A stretch of 64,000 nucleotides of DNA from Gemmatimonadota bacterium (GTDB taxonomy: Bacteria; Gemmatimonadota; Gemmatimonadetes; Gemmatimonadales; GWC2-71-9), in the NCBI GenBank assembly GCA_016720805.1, contig JADKJZ010000014.1:186001-250000 (forward strand), written 5' to 3'. The position numbers and the translations under genes are program-made. Shown here piece by piece: positions 44,966 through 53,746 of this stretch. The first letter of the stretch is position 1, and the number at the start of each line of letters is the position of its first letter. The notes below the pieces were generated by a model. It was not told where the DNA came from and ran no database searches. It worked only from the letters and a program-made list of their open reading frames with translations.

Positions 44966-46576
44966 TCACCCCATCTCCACCCTGTTCCGCCCCGAACTCT
45001 TCGCCCGATACAGCGCTTGATCCGCCGCTTCGGCCACCTGCGTGGCCGTCGTGCCCGAGCCGGGAAAGGCGCCGACGCCGGCGGAGACGTGCAGCGGGAT
45101 CGGGTCGCAGCCGGGGAGGATGATCGGCGATTCGGCCAGCGCCTGTCGCAGCTTCTCGGCGGCGGCACGGCCATTCGCCGGTGGACACTTGCGCAGGATG
45201 ATGCCGAATTCCTCGCCGCCATAGCGGCCGAGGAGATCGGAGCCGCGGATTGCCTTCCGGAACACCCGCGCCACGTGCACCAGCACCTGGTCGCCGACCA
45301 GGTGGCCGTAGGTGTCGTTGATCCGCTTGAAGTGGTCGAGGTCGAGCATCAGGAAGCAGAGCGGCTCGCCATGACGCTGCGCGAAGGCGACCGCATACTC
45401 GAGCTCGGCCATCAACGTCGCGTGGTTCAGGATGCCGGTGAGGCCGTCGCGGTGCACCAGTTCGCGGATCCGCCGGCCACGCTCCGTGCGCGTGAGGACC
45501 AGCTGCAACAAGTGGCTCCGCTCGACCGGCTTCGCGAGGAAGTCGTCGCCCCCGGCACGCAGCCCTTCCATCTGATCGGCGAGCGAGTCGCGCGCGGTCA
45601 GAAAGACGATCGGCACCAGCGCGAGTCGCGGGTCCTGCCGCATCAGTCGCGAGAGCGCGTAGCCGTCGACATCGGGCAGATCGACATCGAGCAGCACGAG
45701 GTCCGGGGTCTCATGGGCCAACGCGTCCCGCGCAACCTGGGCCGACGCTGCCGTGGTGACGCGCGCATTCATCTGGCCGAGCCAGGTGGCGACGAGCTGC
45801 GATTGCGCTGGATCGTCTTCGACCACGAGAATGTTGGCCGGCGGCGCGCCGATTTGGGCCAGGGCCCGCGCGTACTGCGCCAACCCCCTCGGCAGGGCGT
45901 TGGAGCCGAAGACCGCGTCGAGCCCGGCCGCCGCCGTGCGCAGGCGGTCGAACTGGTCGGTCGGGTCGGCCAGGACCACGGCACGCGGACGATCGTTGGT
46001 CGCCGCGGACCAGTAGCGCGCCAGCGAGAGCGGGTCGGTGTCGGCGTCGGTGCCGATCACCACCAGGTCAGGGCGCTCCGCCGGCGGCACGTCGAACGGA
46101 TCGACTTCACCGGTCCGGACCGTCACCATGAAGCCGACCTCTTCGAGCGATCGCACCAGGGCATCGCGAGCCGTCGAGGGAGTCATCATCAGCAGCGCAC
46201 GCCACCCGAACCCCGGAATCTTGCCGAGGACGGCCGGCAGCCCGACGTCGGTTGCCGCGTTGTTGAAGGCGTCCTCGAGATCGCGGATCGCCTGCGAAAA
46301 AATGTCGGCCTCGCGAATCGTCGGCGCCGGCGGGGTGAGGATCCGATGCTCCATGGCGCGTGACACATCGGTCACCCGCTGGAAGCCATACGATCCGCCC
46401 GAGCCGGCGAGACGATGGAAGCGCTGCCGCAACGACTCCAGTGCGTCCGGCTCGCCCGCCCGAAAGGCCGCCAGGTCCTTGCGGAGCTCCGCCAGGCGCG
46501 CGGGGGCCTCGCGGATGTACTCGTGCTGCAACTCCAGCATCGGATCGTCGGCGTCCAGTGGCAGCGTATCAGTCAT
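44966..46576 (-). CDS. HPt - degenerate receiver - receiver - GGDEF diguanylate cyclase
   Basis: The 536-residue protein has an N-terminal HPt-like helix bundle (RQRFHRLAGSGGSYGF with the phospho-His). A degenerate receiver-like domain follows, then a full receiver with VVEDDPAQSQLVATWL, LVLLDVDLPDVDGY and the phospho-Asp, and a GGDEF domain ending in RYGGEEFGIILRK. The GGEEF site is intact, so it should make c-di-GMP. The ATG at 46576 is preceded by the stop of the TrmB-like gene in the same operon. The input kinase is unknown. Confidence 0.92.
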   Translation of the reverse strand: MTDTLPLDADDPMLELQHEYIREAPARLAELRKDLAAFRAGEPDALESLRQRFHRLAGSGGSYGFQRVTDVSRAMEHRILTPPAPTIREADIFSQAIRDLEDAFNNAATDVGLPAVLGKIPGFGWRALLMMTPSTARDALVRSLEEVGFMVTVRTGEVDPFDVPPAERPDLVVIGTDADTDPLSLARYWSAATNDRPRAVVLADPTDQFDRLRTAAAGLDAVFGSNALPRGLAQYARALAQIGAPPANILVVEDDPAQSQLVATWLGQMNARVTTAASAQVARDALAHETPDLVLLDVDLPDVDGYALSRLMRQDPRLALVPIVFLTARDSLADQMEGLRAGGDDFLAKPVERSHLLQLVLTRTERGRRIRELVHRDGLTGILNHATLMAELEYAVAFAQRHGEPLCFLMLDLDHFKRINDTYGHLVGDQVLVHVARVFRKAIRGSDLLGRYGGEEFGIILRKCPPANGRAAAEKLRQALAESPIILPGCDPIPLHVSAGVGAFPGSGTTATQVAEAADQALYRAKSSGRNRVEMG

Positions 46577-47259
46577 CGGCCTTCCCGCAGAGCGGCGAGG
46601 GTAGTGCGCGCGGCCGCGACGAATGCCGCGCCGCTGCCCCAGTGCCCTGAGAAGCGCTCGCCATCGCGAGCTCCCACCAAGGCCGCACGATCGTCGACGA
46701 CCAGCAGGACTGGTTCGCCGGGCCACGCCGCGGGCGGAATCACCGTCATCGGAATGGCGCCAAGCGGCACCTCAGCCGTCGAGGCCACGTCGAGCGTGAC
46801 CCCGGACGCGGCCGCCCGCCGGAGATGCGGCGCCAAGGTGAGGCAGCCATCGGGGGGCGCCAACAGCTCCACCGAACGCTCGGCCCGGGCGATCTCGTGC
46901 CCCATCAACTGCACCGCGCCGCGGGACGAAGCGAGTTCAACCAATGTCGGCGTGGCCGGAACGGCGAGCGCCGCGAGTGCCTCGCCCAGCTTGTCCATCG
47001 CCTCGCCCTGCCGATCACTCAACCGCGCCAGGAGGGTACTGGGGGGCTCCGGACGGAACTGCCGAGGCCGCCCCTCTTCGACGCGCGCCGCTCCCTTCGC
47101 CACCAACCCCTCGAGGGCGGCGTAGACGTTGGCGCGCGCCAAGCCTGCCGCGCGGGCAATGGTGTAGCCCGTGCCGGGGCCGCCGGTCAGCAGGACCTCG
47201 TAGATGAGGCCCTCGGTCGGGGTGAATCCAAACGGCGTCAGGTCGAGCCGACCCGCCAT
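46573..47259 (-). CDS. TrmB-like transcriptional regulator
   Basis: The 228-residue protein has an N-terminal winged helix (FTPTEGLIYEVLLTGGPGTG, then IARAAGLARANVYAALEGL). A short coiled coil follows, then a PLD-like/TrmB effector-binding domain with APPDGCLTLAPHLRRAAASGV. The family senses sugars or other small molecules in archaea and bacteria. It overlaps the diguanylate cyclase gene by 4 nt and thus probably shares a transcript. The ligand is unknown. Confidence 0.85.
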   Translation of the reverse strand: MAGRLDLTPFGFTPTEGLIYEVLLTGGPGTGYTIARAAGLARANVYAALEGLVAKGAARVEEGRPRQFRPEPPSTLLARLSDRQGEAMDKLGEALAALAVPATPTLVELASSRGAVQLMGHEIARAERSVELLAPPDGCLTLAPHLRRAAASGVTLDVASTAEVPLGAIPMTVIPPAAWPGEPVLLVVDDRAALVGARDGERFSGHWGSGAAFVAAARTTLAALREGR

Positions 47260-47260
47260 C

Positions 47261-48367
47261 TCAGGAGTACTCGAGGTGCCAGCCCAACCGCTTCGCGATC
47301 TTCGCCAGGCGGAAGGTGATGTCGGCCTGACGCGAGGTCATCCCGCCATCGTCCGGCGAGAGCGGCCAGCAATGGTAGGTCACCGGCGTGCCCGCCTTCG
47401 GCTGCGACCGCAAATTCTTCGGATGCCAGACGCCATCGGCGTCGACATCCTCGAGCAGGCGGACAAAGACGGTGGTGGCGCTGGCCGACGACGCCAACTG
47501 CCCCATCCCCGCCAGCAGTTCGATGTAGTGGAGGGCCAACGGAACGTCCTTCACCAGTCCCTTCGGATCCATCTCGATCGGATCGCCGAGCAACACATGC
47601 AACGGCTTCATCGTCCGACTGCCGATCGGGATCATGTAGGACTTGTCCGGCGTCGGCTGGGCAAGGTACTGGCCGAGACGATCGAGGAAGCCACCGCGCT
47701 CACGCTGCAGCGAGGGCATCGAGGAGATCATCGCCAGTGACCACCAGCTCGGCGGCGTCGCCTCGGGATGCAATTGCCAGCCGCCGCCGCGCTTGATGAA
47801 CGGATCCTCGGACATCGGCGAGCGGAGGAAGGCCGACACCGCCGACACCACCTTGTGGGCCGCGCCGCGAAGCCGCGGGTCATCCTCGCGACCCGCCTCG
47901 GCCAGCGCCGCGCAGACGCCATCGCGGATCAGGTTGCGATAGGTCTCGGCCGTCGCCGGCTCGTCCTCGGACGGATCGGCAAACTCCCCGTACAGGAGCA
48001 GATCGTCGTCGCGCGACAAGGTCCGGTAGAGCAACCGATCGGCCAGCCGGAACGGGCGCGTCGTCGTCGGAACCCCCAACTGGAGGAGCCGACGATACTG
48101 CGCCACCGTCCCGACCTCGAGAGTCCCTTCCTTCTCGGACGGGGTATAGGCGAGGTAGTTGGCGCCCCAGAGGCCGGTCTCCTGCTGACGGGTCGTGACC
48201 GCCGAGACCTGCTCGGAAAGCACCACCTCGCGCAACGAGTCCTGCAAGGTGGCCGGGGCAATGCTCCCGGTCGGGGCCAGTTCGGACTGAGTCCGGAACC
48301 GGATGGAAGGCCCGCCGTGCTCAGCCAGCCACGTCAGCGGGATTCGATGGGTCGTAGGCAGATCCAG
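47261..48367 (-). CDS. Conserved-looking cytosolic protein of unknown function
   Basis: The protein has about 368 residues. I do not recognise a family. It shows aromatic/His-rich helices such as WGANYLAYTPSEKEGT, FRLADRLLYRTLSRDDDLLLY and HPEATPPSWWSLAM, with no signal peptide. The start proposed here is a CTG at 48365-48367, because AGGAG lies exactly 7 nt upstream and the added residues (LDLPTTHRIPLTWLAEHGG) read as coding. The conventional call would be a TTG at 48247, which has no ribosome site. It is followed by 1 nt of spacing to the TrmB-like gene. Confidence 0.7.
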   Translation of the reverse strand: MDLPTTHRIPLTWLAEHGGPSIRFRTQSELAPTGSIAPATLQDSLREVVLSEQVSAVTTRQQETGLWGANYLAYTPSEKEGTLEVGTVAQYRRLLQLGVPTTTRPFRLADRLLYRTLSRDDDLLLYGEFADPSEDEPATAETYRNLIRDGVCAALAEAGREDDPRLRGAAHKVVSAVSAFLRSPMSEDPFIKRGGGWQLHPEATPPSWWSLAMISSMPSLQRERGGFLDRLGQYLAQPTPDKSYMIPIGSRTMKPLHVLLGDPIEMDPKGLVKDVPLALHYIELLAGMGQLASSASATTVFVRLLEDVDADGVWHPKNLRSQPKAGTPVTYHCWPLSPDDGGMTSRQADITFRLAKIAKRLGWHLEYS

Positions 48368-48494
48368 GGGACGACTCCTCGCGGGGGACCTGATCGGAGG
48401 GCGGAAAGACGGGGCGGAATATAGTAGTAGCGAGGGGAGAATGCCAGTCTGATGATAGGATGTAGCTATTGGGACTACTATGGCTCAATCGGAG

Positions 48495-48598
48495 GGATGA
48501 TGGATGATAGATGATGGATGATTGATCAGAAATCAGTCTTGATCGCCACGCGGATGTCCGTCCGTTCGAATCCATCGTCCATCATCCATCATCCATCA
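48495..48598. repeat. Paired heptamer palindrome (4 x GGATGAT ... 4 x TCCATCA)
   Basis: Four GGATGAT-type units (48495-48522, one variant AGATGAT) face four TCCATCA/TCCATCG units (48571-48598), which are their reverse complement. The 48-nt interior contains GATCAGAAATCAGTCTTGATC, a weaker hairpin. It lies between the divergent unknown gene and the end of the lipoprotein gene. Confidence 0.9.
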
Positions 48599-48612
48599 TC
48601 CCAAGTGTAGTT

Positions 48613-49548
48613 CTATACGCTACAACTCACCACAAACACCGTCCCGCTCTTCATCAATCCCCGTTCACTGGTCAGCACCATGGTGGTCGGGTTCAGCCAA
48701 CTGATCCCCTCGCCTTGGGGTTCCTTGCCGAGGATGTCGCAGGCGGTGGGCTTGCCGAGCGGGGCCAATTTGCCGGTCGGAAGCACCCGGAATGGGAAGA
48801 GGTCGCGGTAGCTGCGCACCATCAGCGTGGTACCGTCGGGGGATAGGGCGGCACCGGTAATCAACCGTCCCGTCCCCGCGTTCGCCACGATCGGCAGGGA
48901 GTCGATCCGCTCGGCCATCGCGATCCCTTTCCCCCAGGCGGAGGCGCCAACCCGGAAGAGGAGGACGCCGTGGCTGCGACCCTTGGTCACCAGAAGGACC
49001 TCGCCGCCGGCGTTCACGACCATCGCCTCGACATCATGGGCGCCGTCAGGGTACCGAAAGGTCAGCGTCTCTGCCGGGCGGGCGGGACGATCCCCGGCGA
49101 AGCTCGCGTCGAGGACCGGCTCGGTCAGCCGGAGCAGGGAGACCGCGTCTCGGCGCTCGAGGTTGTCGCCGGTGTCGGCGATGTAGAGACAGCGACCGGT
49201 CGGGCAGGGGCCGAGGGCGACCTCTTCCCAATCGGTGTTGGTCACGCCGCTGAGCGGCAGCGTCGCGATCAAGGTCCCGCTGGTGTCGATCAGCAGGAGG
49301 TCGGGAGCATTGCCGGAATCGTTGATGGTCCAGAGGAGTCCGGCGCGCTGGGTTGTGACGGCGGCACCGCTCGCTTCGGCCAATCGCGGGTGGGCGAGGG
49401 TGCCGCTCTGGCGGAGGGTGGTCGGGGGGACCATGACCCAACCGGCGTCGACGTGGGGGGCTTCGGCGGCAGGGATTGGCTCGGGCTGGCAGCCAGTCGT
49501 GGGGCCAACGAGTGCGCCGAGGGCCAGCAGCACGCGCCACCTCGGCAT
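48613..49548 (-). CDS. Exported lipoprotein with beta-propeller-like repeats
   Basis: The 311-residue protein has a lipoprotein signal (MPRWRVLLALGALVGPTTGC, Cys20 lipid-modified) and a mature part made of short strands such as GLLWTINDSGNAPDLLLID, DWEEVALGPCPTGRCLYIAD and GAALSPDGTTLMVRSYRD. These fit a beta-propeller of the SdiA-regulated/esterase-like class. It lies 4 nt into the cytochrome c stop (ATGA-type overlap), so it is in the same operon. The function is unknown. Confidence 0.8.
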   Translation of the reverse strand: MPRWRVLLALGALVGPTTGCQPEPIPAAEAPHVDAGWVMVPPTTLRQSGTLAHPRLAEASGAAVTTQRAGLLWTINDSGNAPDLLLIDTSGTLIATLPLSGVTNTDWEEVALGPCPTGRCLYIADTGDNLERRDAVSLLRLTEPVLDASFAGDRPARPAETLTFRYPDGAHDVEAMVVNAGGEVLLVTKGRSHGVLLFRVGASAWGKGIAMAERIDSLPIVANAGTGRLITGAALSPDGTTLMVRSYRDLFPFRVLPTGKLAPLGKPTACDILGKEPQGEGISWLNPTTMVLTSERGLMKSGTVFVVSCSV

Positions 49549-49931
49549 CACTTGACTGGCTTCTTCCGCGCCAGTTCCACGACGTAGGCGGCGACGGCTT
49601 CGACCTCGCGGTCGGTGATGCGCGAGCCGCCGCGGGCCGGCATCACGACGCCGCTCTTCGAGGTCTTGGCGTCGAAGCCGGTCTTGATGATGGCCACGAG
49701 CTCCGGCCGGGTCCCGGTGCTGTGCAACCACTTTCCGTCGGCGAGGTTGGTGTTCTTGCTCACCGCGGGCATTCCCTCGCCCCCCTTGCCGTGGCAACTG
49801 AAGCAGAGGCCTCGGCCCTCGAAGGTCCGCTTGCCGAGGGCGAGCATCGCCGCGGTCGAATCGGTTGCCTGCGCCGCGAGAGTGGTCGGGGCGAGGAGGC
49901 CAAGCATGAGCAGGAGCGGGGGCAGGCGCAT
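49548..49931 (-). CDS. Class I mono-heme cytochrome c
   Basis: The 127-residue exported protein starts with a signal peptide (MRLPPLLLMLGLLAPTTLAAQ). It binds one heme at CFSCH (Cys43, Cys46, His47) and has a downstream Met in VVMPARGGSR as the likely axial ligand. The C-terminal helix YVVELARKK is typical. It probably carries electrons in the periplasm. It sits between a broken gene and the lipoprotein gene, and all three have the same direction. Confidence 0.93.
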   Translation of the reverse strand: MRLPPLLLMLGLLAPTTLAAQATDSTAAMLALGKRTFEGRGLCFSCHGKGGEGMPAVSKNTNLADGKWLHSTGTRPELVAIIKTGFDAKTSKSGVVMPARGGSRITDREVEAVAAYVVELARKKPVK

Positions 49932-49944
49932 CGCGAGCGGATTC

Positions 49945-50865
49945 CTATTGGTACTGGATGTAGAGAGGGATGGGTCGCATTGCCAGCACCTGGGTGAGCG
50001 TCAGCATCGGCTTGTCATTCTTGTAGAACAGCTTCAGTCCGGCGAACTGGACCGGTCGACGGGTCACGACGAGTCCAAAAATATTCTGTTTCAGGGCCGG
50101 TGCGCCAAATCCGTCGGCATCGATGACGACCTGAACCCTCGGGTCGAGGGTGATGTCGCGCTCCCGGGTCAGCATCCCCTCGGTGAAGCGGTGAACGACC
50201 AGGATCTTGGGCGGGATCCCCGCCTCCTCGACCAACTTCGCGAGCAGCGCCTGCACCTGGTTGACGTCACTGGCGTCGAGCGTCCCGATCCGCTTGCCGG
50301 GGACCTTGCCTGGCGGCATGGCAAACTCCGGATCGATGCCGAGGTGGACATTTGGACGCCGAAGCCAGGGGAGGAGCCTGGGGATCTCGGCGGCGATGGG
50401 GCTGCGGCCGGCCTGGACGTCCAGGAAGAGCAGCCATCCTCGGGCGTCTGCCCAGGCGGCCACCTTGCCGATCAGGGCATCGCCGTGCTGGAGCCGGTAG
50501 AGCCCACCTTCGCCCGGGTGTCCCTGCGCCACGGTGACGATCAGGTGCAGGGCGCGGAGCACGGGACGTGTGGTGTCGGCCGCTTCCCAGCGCTTGGCCG
50601 TCTCCTCCAGGCGCGCCATCATCTGCTAAGGGGGGATCTCGCCCAGGATCCCCATGCGGGTGGAGAGCGGGTTCCCGTAGTAGGCGATGATCCGGTGCTT
50701 CGGGAGCAGCGCGTCCCGCCGGGCGACGATCTGGCGGGAGGCCAGCGGGGGATGCACCGTGTCGATCGCTACCGCCGGCCGTCGGGGCGGGGTCGCGGGG
50801 AGCTGGGCGGAGAGGGACGCGGGGGCGGTCAGGAGCAGCGCGGCGAGCAGGGGGAATCGCATCAT
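49945..50865 (-). pseudogene. Exported protein gene interrupted by an in-frame amber codon
   Basis: A single reading frame runs from ATG 50865 (signal peptide MMRFPLLAALLLTAPASLSAQ) to the stop at 49945, broken only by TAG at 50626-50628. Before it the frame ends KHRIIAYYGNPLSTRMGILGEIPP (last residues LGEIPP); after it the frame resumes QMMARLEETAKRWEAAD without any shift. The mature part (VTVAQGHPGEGGLYRLQHGD, DVQAGRSPIAAEIPRLLPWL) is well conserved in style, of a putative exported glycoside-hydrolase or polysaccharide-lyase-like fold that I cannot name. The break is one codon, a Gln/Glu-to-stop type change or a base error. Confidence 0.75.
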
Positions 50866-50976
50866 GGCGAAGCATACACCTGCCGGGTGCACCCTTGGAC
50901 CACCCGAGGCGGACCGCTACGATTCAATGCGCACCAATGACCTGAAGGATCGCACATTCCGGAGCAGTGACCCCCT

Positions 50977-52056
50977 GTGAAGATTGCCATCTCGACCGGC
51001 GGCGGCGACGCCCCCGGCCTCAATGCAGTCATTCGTGCCGCCGTCCTCACCGCGCATGATCGCGGTTGGGAAACAGTGGGCATTCGTCGTGGCTTCCACG
51101 GGCTCCTGGACGGCAGCGGTGTCGTGCCCCTCGGCGCTGCCGAAGTCAGCGGCATCACGCATCTGGGCGGTACCATCCTCGGGAGCACGAACCGCGGCAA
51201 CCCGCTCCGCTGGCCGAAGCTGCAGCCGGATGGCCGGGTGGTCGAGATCGACCGGGGCGACGAGTTGATCGCGGCCTTTCGTCGCGAGGGCATTGACGCC
51301 CTCATCTCGATTGGTGGCGACGGTTCGCTCGCGATTGCCGGCACGCTCTGGGAGCGTGGCCTTCAGGTGGTCGGCGTGCCGAAGACGATCGACAACGACG
51401 TCGTCGGCACCGACACGACCTTCGGCTTCGACACCGCGGTCTCCACCGCGACCGAGGCACTCGACAAGCTGCACACCACGGCCGAGTCGCATGACCGCGT
51501 GATGGTGGTCGAGCTGATGGGGCGCGAGGCGGGGTGGATCGCGCTGCACAGCGGCATCTCCGGAACGGCCGACGTCATCCTGATTCCGGAAATTCCCTTC
51601 TCGCTCGAGAAGGTCTGCGAGAAGATTCGCGAGCGCGAGCGGCACGGGCGACACTTCTCGATCGTCGTCGTCGCTGAAGGGGCGCAGACCGTCGATGGCG
51701 GCCCGGTCTTCCGCGAGCGGCGGAGCGCCGGCACGGTCGACCGGCTCGGCGGCATCGGCGAACAGGTGGCGCACGGCATTGCGCAGGTCACCGGCAAGGA
51801 GACGCGCTCGCTGGTCCTCGGCCACCTCCAGCGTGGCGGCTCGCCGACGACGTTCGATCGGTTGCTCGCGCTGCGCTTCGGCTCGGCGGCGGTCCGCGCC
51901 ATCGCCGACGGCGACTTCGGCACCATGGTGGCCTACACGCCGCCGGTCATCTCGCGCGTCCCGATCGCCGACGTCGTGGGCCGGATGAAGACGGTGCCGC
52001 TCGATTCAGGGATTATCCTGACGGCGCGGCACCTGGGGATTTCGTTCGGCGACTAG
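50977..52056 (+). CDS. pfkA: 6-phosphofructokinase
   Basis: The 359-residue enzyme has the PFK fold, with STGGGDAPGLNAVIR, GGDGS (113-117) and PKTIDND (135-141, Asp catalytic). The Gly in GGDGS is the ATP-type residue, while Lys136 in PKTIDND is usual in PPi-type or group III mixed-substrate enzymes. It phosphorylates fructose-6-phosphate, either with ATP or with PPi. The GTG start at 50977 lies about 15 nt after GGAG, a spacing too long for certainty. A heptamer palindrome follows the stop. Confidence 0.93.
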   Translation: MKIAISTGGGDAPGLNAVIRAAVLTAHDRGWETVGIRRGFHGLLDGSGVVPLGAAEVSGITHLGGTILGSTNRGNPLRWPKLQPDGRVVEIDRGDELIAAFRREGIDALISIGGDGSLAIAGTLWERGLQVVGVPKTIDNDVVGTDTTFGFDTAVSTATEALDKLHTTAESHDRVMVVELMGREAGWIALHSGISGTADVILIPEIPFSLEKVCEKIRERERHGRHFSIVVVAEGAQTVDGGPVFRERRSAGTVDRLGGIGEQVAHGIAQVTGKETRSLVLGHLQRGGSPTTFDRLLALRFGSAAVRAIADGDFGTMVAYTPPVISRVPIADVVGRMKTVPLDSGIILTARHLGISFGD

Positions 52057-52058
52057 AC

Positions 52059-52187
52059 GGCGAACGGCGAACGGCGAACGGCGAACGGCGAACAGCGGTA
52101 AGGGGTGAGGAGTGAGGGGGAACAAACCCCTGACCCCTCACCCCTCACCGTTTCCAACCGTTCGCTGTTCGCTGTTCGCTGTTCGCT
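52059..52187. repeat. Nested heptamer palindrome (5 x GGCGAAC outer, AGGGGTG inner)
   Basis: Five GGCGAAC units (52059-52093) and, further in, AGGGGTG and AGGAGTG (52101-52114) face ACCCCTG and two ACCCCTC units (52126-52146) and then four GTTCGCT units (52160-52187). Outer pairs with outer and inner with inner, so the element is a nested palindrome. The VOC gene takes its TAA from inside the last unit. Confidence 0.92.
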
Positions 52188-52963
52188 TACGCCGGCATCT
52201 CATACTTGATGACATAAAACATCACCCCCTGCGGTGACGCGATCCCCGCCATCCGCCCCACCGTCGGGATATCGACGGGCGGCATGAAGACGCTGCCGCC
52301 GCTCGCGGTGGCCTTTGCGGCCGCGGCGTCGACATTGTCGACCGTCATGTACACCGCCCAGTGCGACGGGAAATTTCCCATCTCCGGCGTGATCGCCATC
52401 ATCCCGCCCACCATCCGGTCGCCGGCATGGAAGACCGAGTAGTCCATCCCCGGCATGCTCATCTTCTCGATTCGCCAGCCGAAGAGCGCGCTCCAGAAGG
52501 CGCCGGCCTTCTCGGTCTCGTACGTCGCGAGCTCGATCCAGCTCGGCGCGCCGTGATGCATCGAATCGGCCGTCATGCCTGGTGACACCCCGGCCTGCCA
52601 GACATCCATCTCGGCCCTGAACGGATCGAAGGTCTCGGCCATCCGCCCCGTCGGTCCGACGTCGAACGCCGGCTTCCCCAGCCCGCCGAGCTCGTTGGCC
52701 TTGGCCGACGCCGCGTCGGCGCTCTCGACGCGGATCATCAACCCGATGCCGGGTGGCGTGCTCGGGGGCATGTTGGGGCCGCTCGTGTCCCACATCCCCC
52801 CGACTTCCTGACCACCCACCTTGATCAGGTGGCCGCCCATCTCCGGGATCTCGGAATACTCCCAGCCGAGCACGCCGGCGAAGAAGGCCCGCGCATCCGA
52901 CGACGCAGGCGTGAGCACGTTGATCCAGCAGAATTCGCCAATCCGACGCGGACCTGAGAGCAT
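52187..52963 (-). CDS. Two-domain VOC-superfamily (glyoxalase-like) protein
   Basis: The 258-residue protein has two VOC repeats. The first opens with IGEFCWINVLTPASSDARAFF, the second with PSWIELATYETEKAGAFW; each ends in a beta strand with a Glu or Gly-rich loop (GGMWDTSGPN and GGSVFMPPVDIP). It is like the PF00903/COG3324 group of small-molecule-binding VOC proteins. The metal-binding residues are not clear. It could be a lyase, dioxygenase or resistance-type binding protein. Confidence 0.85.
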   Translation of the reverse strand: MLSGPRRIGEFCWINVLTPASSDARAFFAGVLGWEYSEIPEMGGHLIKVGGQEVGGMWDTSGPNMPPSTPPGIGLMIRVESADAASAKANELGGLGKPAFDVGPTGRMAETFDPFRAEMDVWQAGVSPGMTADSMHHGAPSWIELATYETEKAGAFWSALFGWRIEKMSMPGMDYSVFHAGDRMVGGMMAITPEMGNFPSHWAVYMTVDNVDAAAAKATASGGSVFMPPVDIPTVGRMAGIASPQGVMFYVIKYEMPA

Positions 52964-52992
52964 GAGGGGACTCGGAGAAGAGGTGGGCGGAG

Positions 52993-53191
52993 GTGAACGG
53001 TGAACGGTTAAAAGTGACCTGTGACCGGTGACCAGTGATCAGGAACTGGTAAGGGGTGAGGGGGCGCCCATTCGGACGGATGTTCACGTCCTCCCGTTTC
53101 ACCTGCCAGCCGTAACACCTCGGTCACAGGTCACAGGTCACAGGTCACAGGTCACAGGTCACAGGTCACAGGTCACTGGTCACCGTTCACC
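52993..53191. repeat. Nested heptamer palindrome (GTGAACG/GTGACCG ... 7 x GGTCACA)
   Basis: To the left, GTGAACG units (52993-53006) are followed by GTGACCT, GTGACCG, GTGACCA and GTGATCA (53014-53041). To the right, seven perfect GGTCACA units plus GGTCACT, GGTCACC and GTTCACC run from 53122 to 53191. Left and right are reverse complements in nested order. pabA takes its TGA stop from inside the array. Confidence 0.93.
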
Positions 53192-53746
53192 CAAGAAGCT
53201 CCGCACCATCTTGAGTCCCGTCGTCGTCAGCACCGACTCCGGATGGAATTGCACCCCCTCGACCGGGTGCCGACGATGCCGAATTCCCATGATCTCGCCG
53301 TCATCGGCGCGGGCGGTGAGGAGCAGTTCCGGCGGCAACGTCACCTCGACAACGGCGAGCGAGTGATACCGTGTCGCCTCGAGGGGCGACGGCAATCCGG
53401 CGAAGACACCGAGGCCGTCGTGCGTGATTGGCGAGGTGCGGCCGTGACGCGGGTGTGCCGCGCGTTCGACCGTCGCGCCGTAGGCGGTGGCGATGACCTG
53501 GTGGCCGAGGCAGACGCCGAGGATCGGGGTGGTTGGTCCGAGGCTTCGTACGACATCGAGCGCGAGACTGCATTCCTCGGGTCGTCCCGGGCCAGGGGAG
53601 AGGATGATGTGCGTCGGCGCCATCGCGCACACTGCCTCAAGCGACAGGGCATCGTCGCGACAGACCAGCGGTGCCTCGCCGAGCTCCTCGACATAGCGCG
53701 CCAGCGTGAAGACGAACGAATCCTCGTGGTCGAGGAGGAGGATCAC
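53180..53746 (-). CDS. pabA: Aminodeoxychorismate/anthranilate synthase glutamine amidotransferase
   Basis: The 188-residue class I GATase starts VILLLDHEDSFVFTLARYVE. It has the nucleophile Cys79 in GVCLGHQ and the His168/Glu170 pair in GVQFHPES. It supplies ammonia to PabB from glutamine. The GTG start at 53746 overlaps the pabB stop by 4 nt. The pterin genes upstream support a folate role, although TrpG-type use is also possible. Confidence 0.93.
   Translation of the reverse strand: MILLLDHEDSFVFTLARYVEELGEAPLVCRDDALSLEAVCAMAPTHIILSPGPGRPEECSLALDVVRSLGPTTPILGVCLGHQVIATAYGATVERAAHPRHGRTSPITHDGLGVFAGLPSPLEATRYHSLAVVEVTLPPELLLTARADDGEIMGIRHRRHPVEGVQFHPESVLTTTGLKMVRSFLGER

Noticed and set aside
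53122..53191. GGTCACA array as a CRISPR
   Set aside because: Units are 7 bp with no spacers and no cas genes nearby; it is a simple tandem array.
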